Part shown: one piece after another, positions 31,262-40,073 of the stretch | Position numbering within the stretch: the first letter of the stretch is position 1 | How the letters are laid out: each line of letters starts with the position of its first letter | From: Salinimicrobium marinum | GTDB taxonomy: Bacteria; Bacteroidota; Bacteroidia; Flavobacteriales; Flavobacteriaceae | DNA: 64,000 nucleotides | Direction: 5' to 3' | Assembly: GCF_014651535.1 (NCBI RefSeq) | Contig: NZ_BMXB01000013.1 | Span: 1 to 64,000, forward strand | Translations under genes and position numbers: made by a program | The notes under the pieces: generated by a model | The model's input: the letters and a program-made list of their open reading frames with translations, nothing else | Database searches by the model: none | Told to the model about the DNA's origin: nothing

Positions 31262-31760
31262 TTTCCTGTCGCCTCGGTACTTCGGGCAGTGATCTGGTAA
31301 AAGTATCGGGGATTATGGAATCCAGTGGCCGGCGATGTTGCTGCTCTTCTTCAATGATCGTATCTCCTCTGGCTCGTTTAGCCTTTATTATGGAATCTCT
31401 TTCTTCCTCCTCCAGTTCCCTGATGCTGTCAAAATGCAACTTTAAAGTTTCCAGACTGTCTTTCACTTTTTCATAGATCCTCTGGTACACCACGTAATTT
31501 TCAGAATAGTAATTATTACTGCTGGCAAATCTTGCACTGTCAATATCAAATTTTTCCCACAGGTACTCATCGGGTTTTATACCCCTCTTTTCCAGTTCCT
31601 GTTTGCTGTAACTACGGGCACCCTGCAACAGCGACATTTCGGTAAGAACATTTACCATTTTGTCTTCAGGAATAAGATTTTCCGGTTTTTCTGATCGCTG
31701 CACATCCTGGCAGGAAACCACCAGAAACAAACAAAGTACTATGAAGGAAAAATATTTCAT
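31242..31760 (-). CDS. DUF4296-family lipoprotein
   Basis: A 172-residue lipoprotein (signal MKYFSFIVLCLFLVVSC) with the DUF4296 domain (IPEDKMVNVLTEMSLLQGAR, then DSARFASSNNYYSENYVVYQ). The family is restricted to Bacteroidota and has no known role. The C-terminal third is charged and Arg-rich (RRPLDSIIPD, RSLPEVPRRQEIR). The ATG at 31760 is one base past the pyrC stop and gives the right signal length, so it is co-transcribed with the dpm1-like and pyrC genes. Confidence 0.85.
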   Translation of the reverse strand: MKYFSFIVLCLFLVVSCQDVQRSEKPENLIPEDKMVNVLTEMSLLQGARSYSKQELEKRGIKPDEYLWEKFDIDSARFASSNNYYSENYVVYQRIYEKVKDSLETLKLHFDSIRELEEEERDSIIKAKRARGDTIIEEEQQHRRPLDSIIPDTFTRSLPEVPRRQEIRRDSF

Positions 31761-31761
31761 A

Positions 31762-33102
31762 TTATCTGTCAAACGTAAGCCTTTCTGCTTGCTGAAATCC
31801 GTTGAACTGGAAGTTCTTATAGACTAGATTTCCGTTCACAAAGGTATGAGTCACTCTAGATTTAAAAGTAGTACCTTCAAAAGGAGACCAGCCACATTTA
31901 TAAATAGTATTGTTTGGCTGCACTGCCCATGGGGCATTTAGGTCCACGATCACAAGATCTGCTTTATATCCTTCCCTGATAAATCCACGTTTCTCTATCT
32001 GAAATAAAATAGCAGGATTGTGGCACATTTTCTCCACGATCTTCTCTAAAGTGATCTTTTCCTGATGATACATTTGCAACAGTGCAGGTAGTGCATGTTG
32101 CACCAATGGTCCACCACTTGGAGCTTTGGTGTATACATTTTTCTTCTCCTCCTTCGTATGCGGAGCATGATCTGTCGCGATCACATCAATTTTATCTTCC
32201 AGAAGTCCTTTTAACAGAGCCTCCTGATCTTTTTTAGTTTTAACAGCAGGATTCCATTTTATGAAAGTCCCCTTCTTTGCATAATCCTGATCGTTAAACC
32301 AGAGGTGATGGATACATACCTCTGCCGTAATTTTCTTATCTTTTAAAGGCCTTTTGTTATCAAAAAGTTTTAATTCTTTTGCCGTAGATACATGGAAAAC
32401 ATGCAGTCTTGCACCTGTCTTTTTTGCCAGGGCCACAGCTTTTGAAGAAGAAATGTAGCAGGCTTCTTCACTTCTTATTTTTGGATGCAGTTCAATGGGA
32501 ATATCATCCCCATAACGCTCTATGCATTCTGCCAGGTTTTTTTGAATGGTTTCTTCGTCTTCACAATGAGCCGCAATTAATAATGGAGACTCCGTAAATA
32601 TCCTTTCAAGCACCTTTTCATCATCCACCAGCATATTTCCTGTCGATGAACCAAGAAACAACTTTAAAGCAGCAGTAGTTTTAGGATCAATTTTTTTGAT
32701 CTCCTCCAAATTGTCATTGGTACCTCCAAACATGAAGGAATAATTAGCATAGGAAGATTCTTCCGCAAGTTTAAATTTTTCTTCGAGTAATTCTATTGTG
32801 GTGGTTTGTGGCTGCGTATTGGGCATTTCGATAAAGGAAGTAATTCCTCCAGCAACTGCAGCTTTAGATCCGGTTTCTATCGTCTCCTTATGAGTAAGCC
32901 CTGGTTCTCTGAAATGCACCTGATCATCAATAAGGCCCGGCAGCACATAATTCCCCTCTGCATCAAAAATTTTTAAATCGGGTGATTTGGCACTTATGCT
33001 ATCGGCAATTTCAGTAATCACACCATCTTCTATAAAAATATCCCCCTCTTTTATGGTTCCTTCGTTTACTATGCGCGCATTTTTTATCAGTACCTTCTTC
33101 AT
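31762..33102 (-). CDS. pyrC: Dihydroorotase
   Basis: Zinc amidohydrolase closing the dihydroorotate ring in pyrimidine synthesis; 446 residues, type I/PyrC-like. Motifs: DDQVHFREPG (59-68), the lysine of ALKLFLGSSTG expected to be carboxylated, AAHCEDE, HVFHVST and ATDHAPHTKEEK. The first metal-binding histidine of the usual HxH is Gln61; I believe this substitution is shared by flavobacterial relatives, so activity is not excluded. The start codon overlaps the stop of the glycosyltransferase gene (TAATG), indicating coupling, and a DUF4296 gene follows. Confidence 0.92.
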   Translation of the reverse strand: MKKVLIKNARIVNEGTIKEGDIFIEDGVITEIADSISAKSPDLKIFDAEGNYVLPGLIDDQVHFREPGLTHKETIETGSKAAVAGGITSFIEMPNTQPQTTTIELLEEKFKLAEESSYANYSFMFGGTNDNLEEIKKIDPKTTAALKLFLGSSTGNMLVDDEKVLERIFTESPLLIAAHCEDEETIQKNLAECIERYGDDIPIELHPKIRSEEACYISSSKAVALAKKTGARLHVFHVSTAKELKLFDNKRPLKDKKITAEVCIHHLWFNDQDYAKKGTFIKWNPAVKTKKDQEALLKGLLEDKIDVIATDHAPHTKEEKKNVYTKAPSGGPLVQHALPALLQMYHQEKITLEKIVEKMCHNPAILFQIEKRGFIREGYKADLVIVDLNAPWAVQPNNTIYKCGWSPFEGTTFKSRVTHTFVNGNLVYKNFQFNGFQQAERLTFDR

Positions 33103-33833
33103 TATATACTCATCTTATTAAACAGACTTTTAAACTTCATTTTTACCACTCCAAAAACAGCTTCCCAAATAATAGAGCCACTCATTTTAGAAGTTCCACG
33201 TGTCCTATCTGTAAAGATCACCGGCACTTCCACTATTCTCATTTTCAATAAGTAAGCCTTAAATTTCATTTCAATTTGAAAAGCATACCCAATAAACTGT
33301 ATTTTATCAAGATGTATTCTTTCCAACACCTTTCTTCTATAACAAACAAAACCCGCTGTAGTATCATAAATTGGCATTGCCGTAATTAATCTTACGTACC
33401 TTGAAGCCAACCATGACAACAAAACCCTGCTCATAGGCCAGTTTACAACATTCACACCGGTTTTATACCGGGATCCAATAGCCACATCGGCCTGCTTCTT
33501 CTTGCAGGCATTGTAGAGTCTAATAAGATCGTTGGGGTTATGAGAGAAATCGGCATCCATCTGGAAGATATATTCATATCCTCGTGGCAGTACCCACTTA
33601 AAACCGAAGATATAAGCAGTACCCAATCCCGATTTTTCCTTTCTTTCCTGTAAAAAAAGCTGATCCCCAAACTCTTTTTGCAGCAATTTTACCGTGGTAG
33701 CAGTCCCATCAGGAGAACCGTCATCTACTACTAAAATATGAAAATTGCGTTGCAGAGAAAACACATTCCTGATTAATCGTTCAATGTTTTCATTTTCGTT
33801 GTAGGTGGGTATTATTACAATCCCATCTGGCAT
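33102..33833 (-). CDS. Polyprenol-phosphate mannosyltransferase (GT2, Dpm1-like)
   Basis: A 243-residue cytoplasmic GT2 glycosyltransferase. The N-terminus DGIVIIPTYNENENIERLI, the acidic motif QMDADFSHNP and GSRYKTGVNVVNW are those of dolichyl/polyprenol-phosphate mannose synthases, which make the lipid-linked mannose donor for protein or envelope glycosylation. No C-terminal membrane domain is present, as in bacterial and yeast short forms with a soluble catalytic unit. I use the ATG at 33833, six codons into the frame, since it precedes the family motif. First gene of a likely operon with pyrC and the DUF4296 gene. Confidence 0.9.
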   Translation of the reverse strand: MPDGIVIIPTYNENENIERLIRNVFSLQRNFHILVVDDGSPDGTATTVKLLQKEFGDQLFLQERKEKSGLGTAYIFGFKWVLPRGYEYIFQMDADFSHNPNDLIRLYNACKKKQADVAIGSRYKTGVNVVNWPMSRVLLSWLASRYVRLITAMPIYDTTAGFVCYRRKVLERIHLDKIQFIGYAFQIEMKFKAYLLKMRIVEVPVIFTDRTRGTSKMSGSIIWEAVFGVVKMKFKSLFNKMSI

Positions 33834-33911
33834 ACAATATCTTTTGCGCAAATGTAACTATTTTTAATGTCTACATTTTATTTTTAGAGGTTCTTTTCAT
33901 CGTTTAAATTT

Positions 33912-33919
33912 TACCTTTG
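33912..33919 (+). promoter_or_regulatory. -7 box TACCTTTG of the DUF4271-hemD operon
   Basis: Exact TAnnTTTG match 17 bases before the TTG start at 33937. It supports that upstream start for the DUF4271 gene. A second TATCTTTG (34534-34541), inside that gene, could additionally drive hemD. Confidence 0.6.
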
Positions 33920-33936
33920 TAGAAAAAATACTGAGG

Positions 33937-34596
33937 TTGGAGATTATAGAAAGATTCACGGTTTCACAAGACTGGATAACCATACTGCTTATGGCCGCCC
34001 TCCTGTTGCTTGTAGCTGCTAAATATACATTCCCTCATAGATTTGCAGACTTTGCAATGCTTTTTGCTACCAATAAATATTTACTATTGCAGGGCAAAGA
34101 ATCTAAAATTTTCCATCCTTTTAATGTGCTGCTTTTTGCAGTAAACGTGATCTCGATTTCATTATTCATTTATATATTCTATAAAACATTTGTAACTAGC
34201 GAAATTCCACGGCCAAAAATTCTTTTCATAAGAATTGCTACCGCTTACGGAGCCTTTGTGCTTTTAAAATTCTCTTTTGAAAAGATCCTGGCTAATATTA
34301 TTTCCTTTGATAAGGAGATTAACTATTATTTGTTCTACAAACTCAGTTACCGCAATTTCATTACTTTAGTCCTGCTTCCGGTGAATATACTATTCATTTA
34401 TGTGTGGGAGCCCGGTGCCTTAGCGATTTATATCTGCCTCGGAATCATTTTACTCATCAACATCATTACCCTATTCGGAATATTTCGAAAAAATCAGCAG
34501 CAGATAATGAAGCATTCGTTTTATTTTATTTTGTATCTTTGCGCTCTCGAAATTGGACCGTATTATATTTTGTATAAGCTAATTACAAATAGGTAA
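33937..34596 (+). CDS. DUF4271-family integral membrane protein
   Basis: A 219-residue protein with about six transmembrane helices (for example ITILLMAALLLLVAAKYTF and NVLLFAVNVISISLFIYIF). It matches the Bacteroidota family DUF4271, whose gene is commonly next to hemD as here (21 bases apart). The function is unknown; the pairing hints at a link to heme synthesis. The start is a TTG codon (33937), chosen because the consensus -7 box lies 17 bases upstream and no ATG occurs before residue 19, which is already inside the first helix. Confidence 0.85.
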   Translation: MEIIERFTVSQDWITILLMAALLLLVAAKYTFPHRFADFAMLFATNKYLLLQGKESKIFHPFNVLLFAVNVISISLFIYIFYKTFVTSEIPRPKILFIRIATAYGAFVLLKFSFEKILANIISFDKEINYYLFYKLSYRNFITLVLLPVNILFIYVWEPGALAIYICLGIILLINIITLFGIFRKNQQQIMKHSFYFILYLCALEIGPYYILYKLITNR

Positions 34597-34617
34597 GGTT
34601 GTAAAAAGAAAACGTTT

Positions 34618-35370
34618 ATGAAAGTGAAGACAATTTTGGTTTCTCAGCCAGAACCTAAGGTTGAAAATTCCCCCTATTTTGAACTTGAGGAAAAACAAAA
34701 AGTTAAAATCGATTTTATACCTTTTATTCACGTAGAAGGGGTTTCATCCAAAGATGTGAGACAACAAAAAATTGACCTTGCCAATTACACTGCCATTATT
34801 TTAACCAGCAGAAATTCTGTTGATCATTTCTTCAGAATAGCTGAAGAAATGCGTTTTAAAGTACCCGATACTTTAAAATATTTTTGCCAAAGTGAAGCCG
34901 TAGCATACTATCTTCAAAAATACGTTGTGTACAGAAAACGTAAGATCTACGTTGGAAAACGTAATTTTGCTGAGCTTTCTCCACTTATAAAAAAGTACAA
35001 AAACGAAAAATTCCTACTCCCTTCTTCAGATATGCTGAAGCCAGATGTTCCAAAGACATTGAATAAACTGGGAGTGGACTGGAAGAAGGCAACATTCTAT
35101 CGAACTGTAGTAAGTGATCTTTCACATTTGAGAGAAGTATTTTATGATGTTTTGGTATTTTTTAGCCCCAGCGGAATCAAATCACTGTTTGAAAACTTCC
35201 CGGATTTTGAACAAAAGAACACACGGATTGCTGTTTTCGGGAACACCACGGTAAAAGCTGCTAAAGAACACGGATTAACCGTGAACATCCAGGCACCTAC
35301 ACCCGAGACTCCTTCCATGACTATGGCTCTTGAAAAGTACATTAAGGAAATGAACAAAAAACATCCTTAA
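34618..35370 (+). CDS. hemD: Uroporphyrinogen-III synthase
   Basis: A 250-residue two-domain enzyme that closes and inverts ring D of hydroxymethylbilane in tetrapyrrole synthesis. HemD sequences vary strongly; recognition rests on the overall pattern (FIPFIHVEGV, ILTSRNSVDHFFRIAE, KFLLPSSDMLKPD, VFFSPSGIKSLFENF, IAVFGNTTVKAAKEHG) and on the DUF4271 gene upstream. A strong bidirectional terminator follows between it and the convergent pckA. Confidence 0.9.
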   Translation: MKVKTILVSQPEPKVENSPYFELEEKQKVKIDFIPFIHVEGVSSKDVRQQKIDLANYTAIILTSRNSVDHFFRIAEEMRFKVPDTLKYFCQSEAVAYYLQKYVVYRKRKIYVGKRNFAELSPLIKKYKNEKFLLPSSDMLKPDVPKTLNKLGVDWKKATFYRTVVSDLSHLREVFYDVLVFFSPSGIKSLFENFPDFEQKNTRIAVFGNTTVKAAKEHGLTVNIQAPTPETPSMTMALEKYIKEMNKKHP

Positions 35371-35390
35371 TTCCGAAAGTATATAAAACA

Positions 35391-35416
35391 AAAAATCCCG
35401 CGATTGCGGGATTTTT
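35391..35416. terminator. Bidirectional terminator between hemD and pckA
   Basis: AAAAATCCCGC and GCGGGATTTTT form a perfect stem around a GATT... turn, with T-runs on both strands. It serves both convergent genes. Confidence 0.95.
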
Positions 35417-35440
35417 TGTTTTAATTCGTAGCCTTAAGGT

Positions 35441-37039
35441 TTAGATTTTTGGTCCTCCGGACAGAATTTCTTCATTAGCCATTTTTTCATACTTTCTGAA
35501 GTTGTCATTAAAGGATTTTGCCAGGGTATGGGCTTTCTTATCATATGCTTTCCTGTCTTGCCAGGTCGACCTGGGATTAAGCACTTCGGAAGGTACGTTT
35601 TTACATTCGGTTGGCATAGCAAGTCCAAAAACCGGATGCTGCTCAAAAGACACCTCTTCAAGATCCCCTCTTAAAGCAGAATTGATCATAGCCCGGGTGT
35701 ATTTTAATTTCATTCTTGAGCCTACCCCGTATGGACCACCTGTCCAGCCAGTATTTACCAGCCACACATTTACATTACTTTCTTTCATTTTCTCACTAAG
35801 CATTTCGGCATACCTGGTAGGATGCAAAGGCATGAAAGGCGCTCCAAAACAAGCTGAAAAACTTGGAACCGGCTCATCAATTCCGGCTTCTGTTCCGGCT
35901 ACTTTGGCTGTATAACCACTTATAAAATGATAAGCTGCCTGGCCCGGAGTAAGTTTACTTATTGGAGGCAAAACGCCGAAAGCATCTGCGGTAAGGAAAA
36001 AGATATTCTTTGGATTTTCCCCAACAGAAGGGTTTCTAATATTATCAATATGATGAATGGGATAGCTTACCCGTGTATTTGGTGTAATAGAAGTATCTCC
36101 AAAATCCACATCTCCTTTTTCATCAAGAATTACATTTTCGAGGATAGCGCCGGGTCTTATAGCCCGGTATATATCCGGCTCATTTTCTTCTGTAAGGTTT
36201 ATAACTTTGGCGTAGCAGCCACCTTCAAAGTTGAAGACTTTGTTTTCCCTGGTCCATCCATGCTCATCATCCCCAATTAATTTACGGCTTGGATCTGCAG
36301 AAAGAGTGGTTTTACCAGTACCCGATAATCCGAAGAAAATTGCCGTGTCATCATCATCTCCAACGTTTGCGGAACAATGCATGGGTAAGGTATCTTTTTG
36401 GGTTGGAAGAATGAAATTAAGGGCAGAAAAGATCCCCTTTTTAATCTCTCCCGTATAACCCGTTCCACCAATCAGCGCTATTTTTTTCTTGAAATTGAGA
36501 ATAGCGAAATTATGTTGCCGGGTCCCGTCTACTTCCGGGTCTGCTTCAAATCCGGGTGCATTGACCACAAGCCATTCTTCTTTAAATGTTTCCAGTTCTT
36601 CCTTTTCCGGACGCAAAAACATATTGTAGGCGAACATATTGGACCATGGATATTCATTGATCACTCGTATGTTCATTCTGTATTTCTCATCTGCTCCTGC
36701 AAAAGAATCCCTTACGTATATTTCTTTTTCAGAAAGATAATCGGTTACTTTCTCATAGAGAGCATCAAATTTCCCTGCGTCAAAAGGAATGTTGATGTCA
36801 CTCCACCAAACATCATCCTGAGTAATTTCATCTTTCACAATGAATCTGTCTTTCGGGCTACGGCCGGTGAATTCACCTGTATTAACAGCCAAAGCTCCCG
36901 ACTTGGTTTCTACTCCCTGCCCCTTTTCTATCGTAGCTTCCTGAAGTTCTTCAGGAGACAATTGATAATGAGCCGTGGCATTCCTAATTCCATACTTTTC
37001 TAGCGCAATCGTTTTCGTAATTTGTGTGTTTGCCAACAT
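35441..37039 (-). CDS. pckA: Phosphoenolpyruvate carboxykinase (ATP)
   Basis: A 532-residue gluconeogenic enzyme converting oxaloacetate and ATP to phosphoenolpyruvate, CO2 and ADP. The kinase-1a P-loop GLSGTGKTTLS is near residue 236, with the metal-binding kinase-2 GDDEHGW close behind; the substrate-binding NTGEFTGRSPKDRF and the PckA signature around GGTGYTGEIKKG are present. Length is normal for the ATP-dependent class. The gene is monocistronic; on the upstream side lies the DUF423 gene. Confidence 0.98.
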   Translation of the reverse strand: MLANTQITKTIALEKYGIRNATAHYQLSPEELQEATIEKGQGVETKSGALAVNTGEFTGRSPKDRFIVKDEITQDDVWWSDINIPFDAGKFDALYEKVTDYLSEKEIYVRDSFAGADEKYRMNIRVINEYPWSNMFAYNMFLRPEKEELETFKEEWLVVNAPGFEADPEVDGTRQHNFAILNFKKKIALIGGTGYTGEIKKGIFSALNFILPTQKDTLPMHCSANVGDDDDTAIFFGLSGTGKTTLSADPSRKLIGDDEHGWTRENKVFNFEGGCYAKVINLTEENEPDIYRAIRPGAILENVILDEKGDVDFGDTSITPNTRVSYPIHHIDNIRNPSVGENPKNIFFLTADAFGVLPPISKLTPGQAAYHFISGYTAKVAGTEAGIDEPVPSFSACFGAPFMPLHPTRYAEMLSEKMKESNVNVWLVNTGWTGGPYGVGSRMKLKYTRAMINSALRGDLEEVSFEQHPVFGLAMPTECKNVPSEVLNPRSTWQDRKAYDKKAHTLAKSFNDNFRKYEKMANEEILSGGPKI

Positions 37040-37117
37040 AAAATATAAGGTTGTGTGTTTATATTACGTCAACAAATGTAGAAAACTCCGAATGATAATA
37101 GGAGATGCAAGGTTGTT

Positions 37118-37507
37118 TTATTTCTTTTTTAACTTAAAAAAAGAAACCAGTAACACTATCCAGGCAGCAATCATTAAAGTCCCTCCCAAAGGTGTGATTA
37201 AAGCAATTACAGTGAAATCAAATGAAGTGAGGGAATTTGTTGCCAAAAGAAATATGGAACCGGAAAAAAGTATGACCCCAAAAAGTGTTAAATAAAAACA
37301 AATTTTTTTTACTCTTTCTGAAATGCCGTTGACAATCCCCAGGAATAATAAAAATAAACCGCTGTACATCTGATACTTAACTCCGGTCTCAAAAGTGATC
37401 CTTTGGTCGGGGGTGAGGTGAGGCTTTAACCCATGTGCAGCAAAAGCTCCTAAAATTATAGCGATAAGTCCGAAAATAACGCCGGTGATCAAAACCTCCT
37501 TCTTCAT
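37118..37507 (-). CDS. DUF423-family membrane protein
   Basis: A 129-residue protein with four transmembrane helices. The N-terminal ILGAFAAHGLKPHLTPDQRI and VKYQMYSGLFLLFLG motifs are typical of DUF423 (YwdK/YgdD-like). No biochemical role is established. It is oriented as pckA but separated by about 80 bases. Confidence 0.9.
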   Translation of the reverse strand: MKKEVLITGVIFGLIAIILGAFAAHGLKPHLTPDQRITFETGVKYQMYSGLFLLFLGIVNGISERVKKICFYLTLFGVILFSGSIFLLATNSLTSFDFTVIALITPLGGTLMIAAWIVLLVSFFKLKKK

Positions 37508-37587
37508 GGTTTATTTTTTAAGATGAGAACAATTAAGTACATTCGTTAAAACGAATTTCTCTACAAAATTAAAACAAGTTATTGCTT

Positions 37588-38961
37588 ATGCGAAATATTC
37601 TTATCGTTGGTGCAGGAAAATCTACCGGAGTTCTCATTAATTACCTTCTGAAAAAAGCAGAATCTGAAAACTTATTTATTACCATTGGAGACCTCATCAG
37701 GGAAAATGCAGAAAAAGTAGCCGGAAATCATTCTCATTCAAAAGCAATTTATTTAGATATATTCAAACAGGAAGAGAGAGAGCATGCGGTAAAGTCAGCA
37801 GATCTTGTTATCTCCATGCTTCCGGCGCGATTTCATATTGAAGTTGCCAAAGATTGTTTGAGGTTTGGAAAAAATATGGTGACGGCCTCCTACATAAGTG
37901 AGGAAATGGCTATGCTGGATGAGGAAGTGAAGGAGAAAGGACTTGTCTTTATGAATGAGATTGGCGTGGATCCCGGAATTGATCACATGAGTGCCATGCA
38001 TGTTATTGACCGCATAAGGGACAACGGCGGAAAATTACTACTTTTTGAATCTTTTACCGGCGGACTTGTTGCTCCGGAAAGTGATACCAACCTATGGAAC
38101 TACAAATTCACCTGGAACCCAAGGAATGTTGTGGTGGCCGGCCAGGGCGGTGTAGCTAAATTTCTTCAGGAAGGGAAATTCAAGTATATTCCGTACAACA
38201 GATTATTCCGAAGAACAGAATTTTTAGAAATTCCCGATTACGGAAAATTTGAAGTTTATGCTAACCGGAATTCCCTCAAGTACAAAAGCATTTATCAGCT
38301 TGAGGATGTTTTAACCCTATACCGCGGAACCATCAGACGGGTAGGTTTCAGTAAAGCCTGGAATATGTTTGTACAATTAGGAATGACCGATGATAGTTAT
38401 ACCATGGAAAATTCCGCAGAAATGAGTTACAGGGATTTTGTTAATTCCTTCCTCCCCTATTCCCCAACAGATTCTGTAGAATTGAAATTCCGTCATAACC
38501 TGAAAATTGATCAGGATGATATTATGTGGGAAAAACTACTGGAACTTGATCTTTTTAACGACCATAAGAAAGTGGAATTGGAAAATGCAACTCCTGCACA
38601 AATCCTTCAGAAGATATTAATGGAAAAATGGACACTGGCAGAAGACGATAAAGACATGATCGTGATGTATCATAAATTCGGCTATGAAATGAACGGGGAA
38701 AGGAAGCAGATTGATGCAACTATGGTGAATATAGGTAAAAATCAAAACGAAACAGCCATGGCCAGAACGGTAGGGCTTCCTGTAGGAATTGCTGCTTTAA
38801 AGATCCTTAATGGCACCATTTCTACACCAGGGGTTCAGCTTCCCATAAATAAGGAAGTTTATGGTCCAATCCTCAAAGAGCTTGAAGAAAACGGAATCCA
38901 TTTTAGGGAAGAGGAGAAAGAATATCTAGGCTATAATCCTTTTGGAGTGGTTGGTAATTAG
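37588..38961 (+). CDS. Saccharopine dehydrogenase-like NAD(P) oxidoreductase
   Basis: A 457-residue enzyme with an N-terminal Rossmann fold (MRNILIVGAGKSTGVLINYL) and the saccharopine-reductase dimer domain (MNEIGVDPGIDHMSAMHVID, then FTGGLVAPESDTNLWNYKFT). The match is best to glutamate-forming saccharopine dehydrogenases (LYS9 type), which act in lysine breakdown through saccharopine. The glutaryl-CoA dehydrogenase at 4325 would fit the later part of such a pathway, though the genes are 33 kb apart. I start at ATG 37588; a TTG two codons earlier opens the frame. Confidence 0.87.
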   Translation: MRNILIVGAGKSTGVLINYLLKKAESENLFITIGDLIRENAEKVAGNHSHSKAIYLDIFKQEEREHAVKSADLVISMLPARFHIEVAKDCLRFGKNMVTASYISEEMAMLDEEVKEKGLVFMNEIGVDPGIDHMSAMHVIDRIRDNGGKLLLFESFTGGLVAPESDTNLWNYKFTWNPRNVVVAGQGGVAKFLQEGKFKYIPYNRLFRRTEFLEIPDYGKFEVYANRNSLKYKSIYQLEDVLTLYRGTIRRVGFSKAWNMFVQLGMTDDSYTMENSAEMSYRDFVNSFLPYSPTDSVELKFRHNLKIDQDDIMWEKLLELDLFNDHKKVELENATPAQILQKILMEKWTLAEDDKDMIVMYHKFGYEMNGERKQIDATMVNIGKNQNETAMARTVGLPVGIAALKILNGTISTPGVQLPINKEVYGPILKELEENGIHFREEEKEYLGYNPFGVVGN

Positions 38962-39067
38962 TGTCCGCCATACTTCAGAAAAGAATTAAACTTTTTTATA
39001 GTTTCAGAAAAATTTGATTTGCAGCACAACATTATGAATTTTTCTTTGGAATAAGTCTAAATAAGAT

Positions 39068-39075
39068 TATTTTTG
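39068..39075 (+). promoter_or_regulatory. -7 box TATTTTTG eight bases before a start codon
   Basis: Matches TAnnTTTG. It lies directly ahead of the ATG at 39084, giving a very short or absent leader. Confidence 0.5.
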
Positions 39076-39083
39076 CCCTGTAA

Positions 39084-39401
39084 ATGAACCTACTCTATAA
39101 ATCATATTACTATTCCTCGTACCAGTGTGACAACAAGAGGTGCTTCTTTGTTGACTTCGGGGACAAGCCTGTAAAGCTGAGTTTTTGTCAGCTATTAGCG
39201 CTTCGGCAAAAGGTGAATTCCATCGATTTGAATGCTCACTTTGACAGCAACTCGAATTCTCACGGAATAGAGATCCTTACCTTGTGCAACAGGGAACATA
39301 TCTTAATTTTAGACACACTCCAGGTAATTGATCTCAAGCAGCTTATCAAATCTACTTTTGGAATGCTGGAGTTACATGCTCTGGTCGCGCAGACTATCTA
39401 A
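39084..39401 (+). CDS. Hypothetical protein (105 aa)
   Basis: A soluble protein with no signal peptide. Pattern: YQCDNKRCFFVDFGDKPVKL, SFCQLLALRQKVNSIDLNAH, and a C-terminal strand-rich EILTLCNREHILILDTLQVI. The early Cys pair (C..C about five apart) and the layout recall small uncharacterised Bacteroidota proteins with a Cys pair and a strand-rich body (perhaps DUF6686-like), but I cannot confirm this. It lies 90 bases ahead of the ferritin gene on the same strand and might be co-transcribed with it. Confidence 0.65.
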   Translation: MNLLYKSYYYSSYQCDNKRCFFVDFGDKPVKLSFCQLLALRQKVNSIDLNAHFDSNSNSHGIEILTLCNREHILILDTLQVIDLKQLIKSTFGMLELHALVAQTI

Positions 39402-39491
39402 AACCGTTACTCAGGATTAGACTGCTTCTAAATTGGACTCTCCGGAAGGATAAGACCCTATTTTTCATTACTTTTAAACAAAAGTAGCATT

Positions 39492-40004
39492 ATGAAAGAT
39501 CTAGTAAGACAAAAAATAAGTATTAATGTAGATATCATGGATCTGTTAAATCAGCAGATCAAAAAAGAAGCGCATTCCTCATCGGCCTATCTAGCTATGG
39601 CTTCCTGGTGCGACCAGAATGGTCTTAATTACAGCGCCGAATTTTTCTACAAACAATCTGAAGAAGAACGCGAGCACATGCTTAAGATCTTCAAATTTAT
39701 CAACGACAATGGTGGTACGGCCTATTCTCCGGAAGTAAAAAGTGTGATGCACGAATTTAATTCCCTTCAGGAGATCTTTGAAGCGGCTTTGGATCAGGAA
39801 ATTGAAATTACCAAATCCATCCATAGTATTGTGTTCAAAGCCAGAAAGGTTCAGGACCTTTCTTCGGAATACTTCCTGCAATGGTTCATCAATGAACAAA
39901 TGGAAGAAGAACAGAAAATGCGTAGGGTTCTTGAGCTTTTTGATCTAATGGGGACCGATGGCATTGCATTGAAATTGATAGATGAGAGAGTAAAGGATAT
40001 TTAA
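39492..40004 (+). CDS. Non-heme ferritin
   Basis: A 170-residue iron-storage protein that oxidises Fe(II) and stores Fe(III) in a 24-mer shell. The ferroxidase ligands correspond to those of E. coli FtnA: Glu26, Tyr33, Glu59, His62 and Glu103, all with the expected spacing. The N-terminus carries about nine residues more than FtnA (MKDLVRQKISIN). A bidirectional terminator follows 23 bases after the stop. Confidence 0.96.
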   Translation: MKDLVRQKISINVDIMDLLNQQIKKEAHSSSAYLAMASWCDQNGLNYSAEFFYKQSEEEREHMLKIFKFINDNGGTAYSPEVKSVMHEFNSLQEIFEAALDQEIEITKSIHSIVFKARKVQDLSSEYFLQWFINEQMEEEQKMRRVLELFDLMGTDGIALKLIDERVKDI

Positions 40005-40026
40005 GATCATCCTTATTACAAAAATA

Positions 40027-40051
40027 AAAAGGACGCCGGTGGCGTCCTTTT
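40027..40051. terminator. Bidirectional terminator after ferritin
   Basis: GGACGCC (40031-40037) and GGCGTCC (40041-40047) with a GGT loop; A-run on one side and T-run on the other. It ends ferritin and the convergent metallopeptidase gene. Confidence 0.92.
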
Positions 40052-40073
40052 GTATTATAATAAAGAATGAGAA

